Source of the DNA: Bacteroidales bacterium
GTDB lineage: Bacteria > Bacteroidota > Bacteroidia > Bacteroidales > UBA932
DNA: 48,423 nucleotides
Assembly (NCBI GenBank): GCA_017509685.1
Contig: JAFWPA010000065.1
Span: forward strand, 1-48,423
Reading direction: 5' to 3'
In this document: in pieces, positions 41,702 to 48,423 of the stretch
Layout of the letters: each line of letters begins with the position of its first letter
Position numbering within the stretch: the stretch's first letter is position 1
The notes under the pieces: model-generated
Told to the model about the DNA's origin: nothing
The model's database searches: none
Seen by the model: only the letters and a program-made list of their open reading frames with translations
Made by a program: the position numbers and the translations under genes

Positions 41702-42687
41702 CCTAACCAGCCTTTAGCCAGGAGCACCTGTGCAATTTGGACGGCGTTGGTGGCGGCGCCTTTGCGGAGGTTGTCTGAAACACACCAGAGGTTGAGGCCG
41801 TTTTCCACGGAGGGGTCCCGGCGGATGCGGCCCACGAAGACTTCGTCCTTGCCCCAGGCGTACAGGGGCATCGGGTACAGATTTTCGGCGGGGTTGTCCT
41901 GGAGCACTACGCCCGGCATATCGGCTATGAGGCTGCGTACTTTGGCCAGGTCGTAGGGTTTGCGGAACTCGATGTTCACGCTCTCCGAATGGCCGCCTTT
42001 CACGGGTACGCGCACGGTGGTGGCGCTTACGGCGATGGACGGATCCCGCAGAATCTTGCGGGTTTCGTTCACCATCTTCATTTCCTCTTTGGTATAACCG
42101 TCCGGCAGGAAGCTGTCAATGTGGGGCAGCACGTTCAGGTCGATGGGGTAGGGGAATTTGCTCCCGCTGCCCCCGGCGCGTTCGGCTTCCAGCTGCTCGA
42201 TGCCGCGCTGACCGGCGCCGGTGACGCTCTGGTAGGTGCTCACCACAATGCGCTTGATGCCATAGGCCTTGTGCAGGGGTGCCAGGGGCAGCACCATCTG
42301 GATGGTGGAGCAATTGGGGTTGGCGATGATGTGGTCTGCCGGCGTGAGGACATCGGCATTGATTTCCGGCACCACCAGCGGCACGGACGGGTCCATGCGC
42401 CAGAAAGAGGAGTTGTCCACCACGTAGCAGCCCACGGCCGCAAACTTGGGAGCGAGCTCCCCGGAAGCGGCGCCGCCGGCGCTGAACAGCGCCAGGGCGG
42501 GCTTGCGCGCGATGGCCTCATCGGCCGAAATCACCGTCCATTCCTTGCCCTGGAAGTGCACTTTCTTGCCCCAGGACCGGGAAGATGCCACCGGCAACAG
42601 CTCCGTCACCGGAAAAACCCTTTCTTCCAACACTTCCAACATTTTGGAGCCCACCAGTCCCGTGGCTCCCACAACAGCAACTATCAT
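41698..42687 (-). CDS. asd: Aspartate-semialdehyde dehydrogenase
   Basis: The 329-aa enzyme reduces aspartyl phosphate to the semialdehyde. It shows VVGATGLVGSKMLEVL, the catalytic-cysteine segment NPNCSTIQMVLPL, SVTGAGQRGIEQLE and VRVPVKGGHSESV. It supplies DapA with substrate from the aspartokinase reaction. It starts 12 bp after dapD and overlaps the M20 gene by 4 bp. Confidence 0.97.
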   Translation of the reverse strand: MIVAVVGATGLVGSKMLEVLEERVFPVTELLPVASSRSWGKKVHFQGKEWTVISADEAIARKPALALFSAGGAASGELAPKFAAVGCYVVDNSSFWRMDPSVPLVVPEINADVLTPADHIIANPNCSTIQMVLPLAPLHKAYGIKRIVVSTYQSVTGAGQRGIEQLEAERAGGSGSKFPYPIDLNVLPHIDSFLPDGYTKEEMKMVNETRKILRDPSIAVSATTVRVPVKGGHSESVNIEFRKPYDLAKVRSLIADMPGVVLQDNPAENLYPMPLYAWGKDEVFVGRIRRDPSVENGLNLWCVSDNLRKGAATNAVQIAQVLLAKGWLG

Positions 42688-42699
42688 AATAAATACGTT

Positions 42700-43476
42700 T
42701 TATCTTAATAAATCTTCCAGATGCACGCTGCCGGCGGTTTTTTCGTCGCGGTACTTCACAATGACGGGGCAGTACAGGTGCACGCCGCTTGCCAGGGGCT
42801 TGCCGTCCCGCACGATGGGCTTGGAGCCGCTTACCACCACGGCGTTGCGGGGTACCACCACGCGGCCGTCGGCGTTGCGGCGGATGAATTCGCCGGTGGT
42901 GGCGTCGAAGATGGCGGTGGAGGAAGTGATGATGACGCCGGAGGCGATCACCGCACCCTCTTCCACGATGGTTCCCTCATAGATGCCGCAGTTGCCGCCC
43001 ACGAAAGCGCCGTCCTCGATGATGGTGGGCAGGGCGCCCGCCGGTTCCAGCACGCCGCCAATCTGCGTGGAGGCCGATATATGGATGCGCTTCCCCACCT
43101 GCGCGCAGGAGCCGATGGTCACATGGCTGTCCACCATGGTACCCTCGTCTACATATGCGCCCACGTTGATATAGGCGGGCGGCATCACGATGCTGCCGGG
43201 GGCCAGGTAAGCGCCGCGCCGGATGCTGGTGCCGCCGGGGACGATGCGTACGCCGTCATCGGCCGAAAACTTCCGCACAGGGAAGGTGTCCTTGTCGAAG
43301 AAGGAGAACTGCCCTTGGGACATTTCCTTCACTGCACCCAGCTTGAAACCGGCCAGGATGACCTCCTTTACGTGGGTGTTTACTTGCCATACGCCGTCTA
43401 CCTTCTGGGCAACGCGCAACTGGCCTTTTTCCAGAGCCTCAATGACCTGGTTGAATTCTTCGATGGTTATGCCCAT
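42700..43476 (-). CDS. dapD: 2,3,4,5-tetrahydropyridine-2,6-dicarboxylate N-succinyltransferase
   Basis: The 258-aa left-handed beta-helix acyltransferase has hexapeptide repeats (YINVGAYVDEGTMVDSHVTIG, GVLEPAGALPTIIEDGAFVG) and the family end VKYRDEKTAGSVHLEDLLR. It commits the pathway to succinylated intermediates. Many Bacteroidota are thought to use the DapL shortcut instead, so its presence is informative. It overlaps dapA by 10 bp. Confidence 0.95.
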   Translation of the reverse strand: MGITIEEFNQVIEALEKGQLRVAQKVDGVWQVNTHVKEVILAGFKLGAVKEMSQGQFSFFDKDTFPVRKFSADDGVRIVPGGTSIRRGAYLAPGSIVMPPAYINVGAYVDEGTMVDSHVTIGSCAQVGKRIHISASTQIGGVLEPAGALPTIIEDGAFVGGNCGIYEGTIVEEGAVIASGVIITSSTAIFDATTGEFIRRNADGRVVVPRNAVVVSGSKPIVRDGKPLASGVHLYCPVIVKYRDEKTAGSVHLEDLLR

Positions 43477-44342
43477 GGCTGGTCCAGTAATTTTTTGAAA
43501 AGTTGTTCCGTTTCCGGGGAGGCCTTCACCAGCGGCAGGCGCAGGGAGTTCTCCATGAGTCCCAACTGGGCCATGGCGGCCTTGGCGGGGATGGGGTTGG
43601 GCTCTACGAAGAGGGCCTTGAAGATGGGATGCAGTCTCTCATCCATCTGGGCGGCCTCTTCGAACTTGCCGGCCTGGAGGGCGTGCACAAAATCGGCCAT
43701 GGCCGACGGAAAAACGTTGGACGCCACTGAAATTACGCCGTTCGCCCCTGCTTTCATGAGCTCATAGGTGTCGTCGTCGTTGCCGGAAAGCACGCTGAAA
43801 CCTTCGGGACGGCCCTTCAGGATCTCCATAATCTGGCCGATATTTCCCGACGCCTCCTTGATGCCCGCGATGTTGGGGATGTCCCGGGCCAGGGCCAGCG
43901 TAGTCTGGGCCTCGATGTTGGAACCGGTGCGGCCGGGAACATTATAAATATAGACAGGCTTGGGCGTGGCGGCGGCCACGGCCTTGAAATACTCGTAAAT
44001 GCCCCGCTGCGGCGGTTTGTTGTAGTAGGGGACTACTACCAGGAAGGCGTCGGCGTCCTGCAGCAGGCGCAGGTTGGCCAGGGTTCCCTGGACGGAATTG
44101 GTGCCCACGCCGGCCATCACCGGCCTGCCCTGGGCATGCTGCAGCGTGACTTCCAGCACCTGCAGTTTCTCGGACTCGCTTAGCGTAGGCGTTTCCCCGG
44201 TGGTTCCCAGCGGAACCAGAAAATCCGTGCCGGCCTCTACCTGCCAGTCAACCGTGGCAGCGAAGGCCTCATAGTCCACTTCTCCGTTTTTGAACGGGGT
44301 CAAAAGCGCCGTTCCTAATCCTTTTAAATACTTGTCATTCAT
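43467..44342 (-). CDS. dapA: 4-hydroxy-tetrahydrodipicolinate synthase
   Basis: From ATG 44342 the protein is 291 aa. It condenses pyruvate with aspartate semialdehyde. Key segments are GLGTALLTPF, PLGTTGETPTLSE, YIYNVPGRTG with the catalytic Tyr, and IAGIKEASGN with the Schiff-base Lys. Upstream ATGs at 44354 and 44348 fall inside or beside a -7 box, so the later start is preferred. Confidence 0.95.
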   Translation of the reverse strand: MNDKYLKGLGTALLTPFKNGEVDYEAFAATVDWQVEAGTDFLVPLGTTGETPTLSESEKLQVLEVTLQHAQGRPVMAGVGTNSVQGTLANLRLLQDADAFLVVVPYYNKPPQRGIYEYFKAVAAATPKPVYIYNVPGRTGSNIEAQTTLALARDIPNIAGIKEASGNIGQIMEILKGRPEGFSVLSGNDDDTYELMKAGANGVISVASNVFPSAMADFVHALQAGKFEEAAQMDERLHPIFKALFVEPNPIPAKAAMAQLGLMENSLRLPLVKASPETEQLFKKLLDQPWA

Positions 44343-44351
44343 AATCATCCA

Positions 44352-44359
44352 CAAATGTA
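44352..44359 (-). promoter_or_regulatory. -7 box between dapF and dapA
   Basis: TACATTTG on the minus strand lies 9 bp before ATG 44342, giving dapA and the downstream genes a possible internal promoter. Confidence 0.5.
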
Positions 44360-44368
44360 CGAATAATT

Positions 44369-45166
44369 TTACGGAATCATTCGCACCAGTTCGGCCGGTC
44401 CGGTGAGATAAACCTCGGTGAAACGGCCGTCCTTTTCGTTAAATGCCACTTGCAGCCAGTCGCCCCTGCGGCACTGCAGCCGCACCGGGCTTTGGGCCTG
44501 GCCGGTATAGTATGCCACGATGGCCGATGCCGTGAGCCCCGTCCCGCAGGCCAGAGTTTCGGCCTCCACGCCCTTCTCGAACGTACGCACATGCAACCCG
44601 TCCGGCGCCACCTGCACAAAATTGGCATTGGTTCCCTCCGGCTGGAAAGCATCGTCCCAACGAATCTCCGGTCCGTCCTTCTCCATGTCAATCCCCTCGA
44701 TATCCGGCACAAACTTCACAAAGTGCCGCGTGCCAGTATTCAGGAAGTACCCGCCCATCATGGGCTTAACCCCTTCTACGTCAATCATTTTCAGCTTAAC
44801 CGTCCACGCTTTTTCTTTTGCCAGAATTTGCGCTTCGTGCGGGCCGTCGGGGGCCAGGAAGTGCCAGAGGTCGTCGGGGGAGGCGGGTTGCAGGCCCAGG
44901 TAATCGGCAAAGGCAACGATGCATCGGCCACCATTGCCGCACATCATGCCGCCGGAGCCGTCGGGGTTGTAGAATTCCATGGCAAAGTCGTAGCCGGGGG
45001 CCAGTCCCAGGATCATCAGGCCGTCGGTGCGGTATTCTTTGCACAGCTCGGTGATGCGCGCGGCCTGGCGGAAGGCATCGGCCCCGCCCTGGCGTCCGTC
45101 CAGGACCACAAAGTCGTTTCCGGCTCCGCTGAACTTAAATAGGGTTATGGTGTAACTGTTTGACAT
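44369..45166 (-). CDS. dapF: Diaminopimelate epimerase
   Basis: The 265-aa cofactor-free racemase converts LL-DAP to meso-DAP. Both catalytic cysteines are seen in GGMMCGNGGRCIVAFA and AETLACGTGLTASAI. The N-terminus LFKFSGAGNDFVVLDGRQ is typical. It follows the aminotransferase after a 61-bp spacer with a perfect inverted repeat and ends 26 bp before the preferred dapA start. Confidence 0.96.
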   Translation of the reverse strand: MSNSYTITLFKFSGAGNDFVVLDGRQGGADAFRQAARITELCKEYRTDGLMILGLAPGYDFAMEFYNPDGSGGMMCGNGGRCIVAFADYLGLQPASPDDLWHFLAPDGPHEAQILAKEKAWTVKLKMIDVEGVKPMMGGYFLNTGTRHFVKFVPDIEGIDMEKDGPEIRWDDAFQPEGTNANFVQVAPDGLHVRTFEKGVEAETLACGTGLTASAIVAYYTGQAQSPVRLQCRRGDWLQVAFNEKDGRFTEVYLTGPAELVRMIP

Positions 45167-45182
45167 TCAATATGTTTGTGAA

Positions 45183-45212
45183 TTTTCTTTAGGCCGAACA
45201 GCCTAAAGAAAA
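45183..45212. repeat. Perfect inverted repeat upstream of dapF
   Basis: Arms TTTTCTTTAGGC (45183-45194) and GCCTAAAGAAAA (45201-45212) flank the 6-bp loop CGAACA. The repeat lies 17 bp before the dapF ATG and resembles the repeat before dapB. Confidence 0.8.
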
Positions 45213-45227
45213 ATACTTAACTACTTG

Positions 45228-46355
45228 TTAATCAGCGTGTTGCGCCAGGAGCGACGCGAGCAGCTTGATGCCCGGCTCCATTTTGGCCTCGTCGATGAAG
45301 GAGAAGTTCAGGCGCATGGTGTTGCAGTGGCTGCCGTCGGTGTAGAAGAACGAGCCCGCCACGTAGGCTACGCCGGCGGCAAGGGCTTTGTCGTACAGCG
45401 CCACGGTGTCAACACTTTCCGGCAGGGTGAGCCAGAGGAAAAGGCCTCCTTCCGGATAAGTCCAATGCACGCCGGCCGGCATATATTTCTCCAGCAGGGA
45501 CACCATCAGGTCCCGCCGATGCTTGTATAACGCTATGGTTTTCTGCAAGTTACGGTCCAGCGCACCGGAAACCAGGAACTCCGTGGCCAGGTATTGGTCA
45601 AACACCGGCGGGCACAGGTCCAGGCACTGTTTGCACACGTAAATCTGCTCCAGCAGTTCCTCCGGGCCGATAATCCACCCCAGCCGGAACCCCGGTGCGA
45701 AAATCTTGGAGAAGCTACCCAGCTGCAACGTCCGCTCCGGCGCCAGTTCCCGGATGGAAACCACCGGTTCTCCGGAATACCGCAGCTCCCGGTACGGGCT
45801 GTCCTCCACAATGAGGCAGTCCAGTTCCCGCGCCAGCCGCACAATCTCCTGCCGCTCCTCCAGACTCATCGTCTCTCCCGACGGATTGTTGAAGTCCGGA
45901 ATCACATAGATGAACTTAGCCTGTGAGGCGTACTCTATCACCTGTGCCCGATACGCCCTAAAGCTTTGCAATGCGCCCAGGTAAACCGGATTGTGGGCCA
46001 GGACCACGTCTCCGGGGTTCAGAAACACCCGGGAGCAGACGTCGATGCCCTGCTGGGAGGAAGTGGTGATTTGCACCTGCGATACCGGCACGCCATAGCG
46101 CTGGGCTATGGCTTCCCGCAGTTCAGGTACGCCTTGCGTGGCGCCGTACTGCAGGGCTTTGGTGCCGTATTTGGCCAGCACGGAGGCTGCCAGGGAGGGA
46201 ATTTCGGCCACGGGGAACGTATCGGCCGCAGGGTAGCCGCCGGCAAACGAGCAAATGGCCGAAAGGTCCACCTTCCGGAAAATCTCTCTCACGGGAGAGC
46301 GCAGGAACGAAGGCACATCGGCCGAAAAGAACTTCCCGTAATCCATATCAGGCAC
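45228..46355 (-). CDS. PLP-dependent class I/II aminotransferase (candidate succinyl-DAP aminotransferase)
   Basis: The 375-aa fold-type I enzyme has FAGGYPAADTFP and ALQYGATQGVPELREAI at the N-terminus, PDFNNPSGETMSLEER, and the PLP-lysine segment LGSFSKIFAPGFRLGWIIG. Sequence style is that of 2-aminoadipate/MocR-type aminotransferases without an HTH domain. The dap cluster lacks a separate dapC or dapL, so it is the best local candidate for the N-succinyl-LL-DAP aminotransferase step. That role is inferred from context only. It overlaps murA by 8 bp. Confidence 0.85.
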   Translation of the reverse strand: MPDMDYGKFFSADVPSFLRSPVREIFRKVDLSAICSFAGGYPAADTFPVAEIPSLAASVLAKYGTKALQYGATQGVPELREAIAQRYGVPVSQVQITTSSQQGIDVCSRVFLNPGDVVLAHNPVYLGALQSFRAYRAQVIEYASQAKFIYVIPDFNNPSGETMSLEERQEIVRLARELDCLIVEDSPYRELRYSGEPVVSIRELAPERTLQLGSFSKIFAPGFRLGWIIGPEELLEQIYVCKQCLDLCPPVFDQYLATEFLVSGALDRNLQKTIALYKHRRDLMVSLLEKYMPAGVHWTYPEGGLFLWLTLPESVDTVALYDKALAAGVAYVAGSFFYTDGSHCNTMRLNFSFIDEAKMEPGIKLLASLLAQHAD

Positions 46356-47655
46356 GCGTTATATGGGCTCCCAGCGCGTTGAGGCGGCCTTCGATGTCTT
46401 CGTAACCGCGGTCTATCTGCTGGATGTTGTCAATGGTTGAGGTGCCGCGTGCGCTCATGGCGGCGATGAGCATGGCGATACCGGCGCGGATATCCGGCGA
46501 AACCAGGCGGGCGGCCTTGAGTGTGATCCGGTGGTCATGGCCGATTACCACGGCCCGGTGCGGATCACATAGGATAATCTGTGCGCCCATGTCGATGAGA
46601 CGGTCCACAAAGAACAGGCGGCTCTCGAACATCTTCTGGTGGATAAGCACGCTGCCCTTGCACTGGGTGGCCACCACCAGCATCACGGACAGGAGGTCCG
46701 GGGTGAGGCCGGGCCAGGGGGCGTCGGCGATGGTCATGATGGAACCGTCCAGGAAGGATTCTATCTCATAGCTGTCCTGTTCGGGGACAAAAATGTCGTC
46801 TCCGCGCTGCTCCAACTTGATGCCCAGGCGGCGGAAAGCGTCCGGGATGATACCCAGGTCATAGTAGGAAACGTCCTTGATGGTGATGGAACTGCGGCAG
46901 ATGGCGGCCATTCCAATGAAAGAGCCCACCTCAATCATGTCCGGCAGGATCCTGTGCGTGGTGCCGCCCAGTTTCTCCACCCCATGCACCCTTAACAGGT
47001 TGGATCCTACGCCGTCGATGAAAGCGCCCATGCGTCCCAGCATCTTGCACAGTTGCTGGATGTACGGTTCGCAGGCGGCGTTGTAGATGGTGGTGGTGCC
47101 TTTGGCCAGCACCGCAGCCATCAGGATATTGGCCGTACCCGTGACGGAGGCCTCGTCCAGCAGCATGTATCGGCCCGTAAGACGTCCGGCCGATGTCAGG
47201 TGGAACGCCCGTCGGGAAGCGTCGTAGTCCATTTGGGCGCCCAGCTTCATCATGCCGTCCAGGTGGGTGTCCACGCGGCGGCGGCCAATCTTGTCACCGC
47301 CCGGCTTGGCGAACCACGCGCTGCCGAAACGGGTGAGCAGCGGACCCACCACCATCACCGAACCCCGAAGCTCGGCGCATTTGGCCACGAATTCTTCCGT
47401 CTCGATGTAGGACGTGTCCAGTTCGTCGGCCTGGAAGGTGTAGGTACCCTTGGACAGGCGCGTCACCTTCACCCCCATCTTCTGCAGCAGTTCAATGAGG
47501 TTCTTCACATCCAGGATTTCCGGGATGTTGGAGATGGTCACGGGCTCACTGGTGAGCAGCACGGCGCTGATCACTTCCAGGGCCTCGTTCTTGGCACCCT
47601 GCGGGGTAATGCTTCCGGAGAGTTTATGCCCTCCCTCGATGATGAATTTAGACAT
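46348..47655 (-). CDS. murA: UDP-N-acetylglucosamine 1-carboxyvinyltransferase
   Basis: The 435-aa enzyme adds enolpyruvate to UDP-GlcNAc, the first committed step of peptidoglycan synthesis. It shows GGHKLSGSITPQGAKNEAL, IPEILDV and AAICRSS. The catalytic-loop residue that is Cys115 in E. coli is Asp here (PGGDKIGRRRVDTH, D121). That change is known in other bacteria to prevent fosfomycin alkylation. It overlaps murB by 8 bp. Confidence 0.96.
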   Translation of the reverse strand: MSKFIIEGGHKLSGSITPQGAKNEALEVISAVLLTSEPVTISNIPEILDVKNLIELLQKMGVKVTRLSKGTYTFQADELDTSYIETEEFVAKCAELRGSVMVVGPLLTRFGSAWFAKPGGDKIGRRRVDTHLDGMMKLGAQMDYDASRRAFHLTSAGRLTGRYMLLDEASVTGTANILMAAVLAKGTTTIYNAACEPYIQQLCKMLGRMGAFIDGVGSNLLRVHGVEKLGGTTHRILPDMIEVGSFIGMAAICRSSITIKDVSYYDLGIIPDAFRRLGIKLEQRGDDIFVPEQDSYEIESFLDGSIMTIADAPWPGLTPDLLSVMLVVATQCKGSVLIHQKMFESRLFFVDRLIDMGAQIILCDPHRAVVIGHDHRITLKAARLVSPDIRAGIAMLIAAMSARGTSTIDNIQQIDRGYEDIEGRLNALGAHITRA

Positions 47656-48423
47656 GTTGTACTTCGGGATGAAGGGTTATACCGAATTTTGCCTGCACAG
47701 CTTCGATGACCTGTTTTTCCAGGCCGATGATATCCTGCGGGGCCGCCTCCCCGGTTGCATTCACAATCACCAGCGGCTGCCGGGGGTACACCTGCGCGCC
47801 GCCGTTGACGGCGCCCTTGAGGCCGCACTGCTCGATGAGCCACGCGGCCGGCACCTTGATGCCTCCGTCCACCTCATAGTGCGGCGGATTGCCCTCGATT
47901 TGGCGAAAAACCTCCTCCGACACCACCGGATTGCAGAAAAAACTGCCTGCCGATCCCGTCACCGCCGGGTCCGGCAGCTTCTGGTTCCGGATGCCGATGA
48001 TGGTGTCCCGGATCACCTGGGGCGACAGTGGTCCTTCCGGCAACGCCTTGCGCACGCCGCCGTAGTCCAGAATAGGCTTCGGCTCCTTGGAAAGACGGTA
48101 AGTGACGGCCGTGATGATGTACCGGCCCTGCCACTCGGTCTTGAACTTGGACGTGCGATACCCGTAACCGCAAGTGGCCGGGTCAATGTGCACGAAACGG
48201 CCCTCCACGCGGTCGTAGGCCCTGATATCGGCCAGGATATCCTTGGCCTCCACGCCATACGCGCCGATATTCTGCACCGCCGATGCCCCACATTCTCCCG
48301 GAATCAGCGACAGGTTCTCCGGTCCCCAAAGGCCTTCCGCCGCCGCCCATGCGCAAAACTCGTCGAAAACCGTATTGGCAGGCACGGTGACCAGGCACCC
48401 TTTTGGGAACTGGACCTGGTCCA
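47648..48423 (-). CDS. murB: UDP-N-acetylenolpyruvoylglucosamine reductase, partial (N-terminus outside window)
   Basis: About 258 residues of the FAD enzyme that reduces the MurA product are present, reading from the window edge (DQVQFPKGCLVTVPAN). ENLSLIPGECGASAVQNIGAYGVEA, CGYGYRTSKFK and the catalytic-Ser segment GSAGSFFCNP are MurB signatures, and the C-terminus is complete. The N-terminal FAD-binding part lies beyond 48423. It is the most upstream visible gene of the murB-murA-aminotransferase-dap block. Confidence 0.95.
   Translation of the reverse strand, partial: DQVQFPKGCLVTVPANTVFDEFCAWAAAEGLWGPENLSLIPGECGASAVQNIGAYGVEAKDILADIRAYDRVEGRFVHIDPATCGYGYRTSKFKTEWQGRYIITAVTYRLSKEPKPILDYGGVRKALPEGPLSPQVIRDTIIGIRNQKLPDPAVTGSAGSFFCNPVVSEEVFRQIEGNPPHYEVDGGIKVPAAWLIEQCGLKGAVNGGAQVYPRQPLVIVNATGEAAPQDIIGLEKQVIEAVQAKFGITLHPEVQHV

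Noticed and set aside
40588-45212. The TTTTCTTTAG inverted repeats as ordinary intrinsic terminators
   Set aside because: Neither copy is followed by a T-run on either strand, and the stems are AT-rich at the base. They are kept as candidate operators or RNA elements.
1-48423. Frequent GGCCGAT/ATCGGCC words across the window
   Set aside because: They mostly reflect common Ala-Asp and similar codon pairs in GC-rich genes. Enrichment could not be counted reliably by eye.

Overview
The window looks like chromosomal DNA of a Bacteroidota bacterium, most likely order Bacteroidales (gut or rumen type). The evidence is: many Bacteroidota-type -7 boxes (TAnnTTTG) just ahead of genes, start codons with little Shine-Dalgarno signal, a fused SecDF, a DUF4923 protein, a DUF4838 protein, a TonB protein, LTSC/FSAC-type lipoproteins and the cdaA-mutS2 gene pair. 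Genes are tightly packed and GC-rich, with AT-rich spacers. No stretch over 300 bases lacks a gene. I saw no tRNA, rRNA, CRISPR array or recognisable insertion sequence. Family assignments come from reading motifs, not from database searches.

1-9550 (minus strand): a non-ribosomal peptide synthetase (NRPS) locus cut by the left edge. It encodes A-T-C-A-T-reductase (1987 aa), then C-A-T, then the start of another C domain. The last two are one reading frame interrupted by a single TAG where the related upstream protein has Gln. The terminal thioester reductase suggests a peptide aldehyde or a cyclised derivative as product. A divergent operon (9627-14314, plus) encodes a membrane SpoIIE-type phosphatase with a fused kinase-like ATPase domain, a STAS anti-anti-sigma-like protein, YbeY and MnmG. 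Two ParB/parS-like palindromes lie in and just after mnmG.

14338-24460: ruvA (minus) diverges from sufS-sufE-sufT-folK, followed by glyS and a small membrane HTH-like protein. Next come tonB, a convergent secreted DUF4838 glycan-active-like protein, a ThiL-like protein that has lost its metal/ATP motifs, and a secreted DUF4923 protein.

24482-36268: dnaE lies between inverted copies of a 29-bp terminator hairpin. It is followed (minus strand) by a small lipoprotein, secDF, and the operon cdaA-mutS2-yraN-(degenerate mannose-1-phosphate guanylyltransferase-like gene).

36307-48423: a long perfect inverted repeat separates cdaA from a short bifunctional aspartokinase/homoserine dehydrogenase. 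Two lipoproteins follow. A large minus-strand peptidoglycan/lysine block then runs murB-murA-aminotransferase-dapF-dapA-dapD-asd-M20 deacylase (dapE candidate)-dapB. Together these supply the aspartate-semialdehyde and succinylase-type diaminopimelate pathway plus the MurA/MurB steps to UDP-MurNAc. Similar inverted repeats precede dapF and dapB, and the M20 gene carries an in-frame cluster of palindromes.
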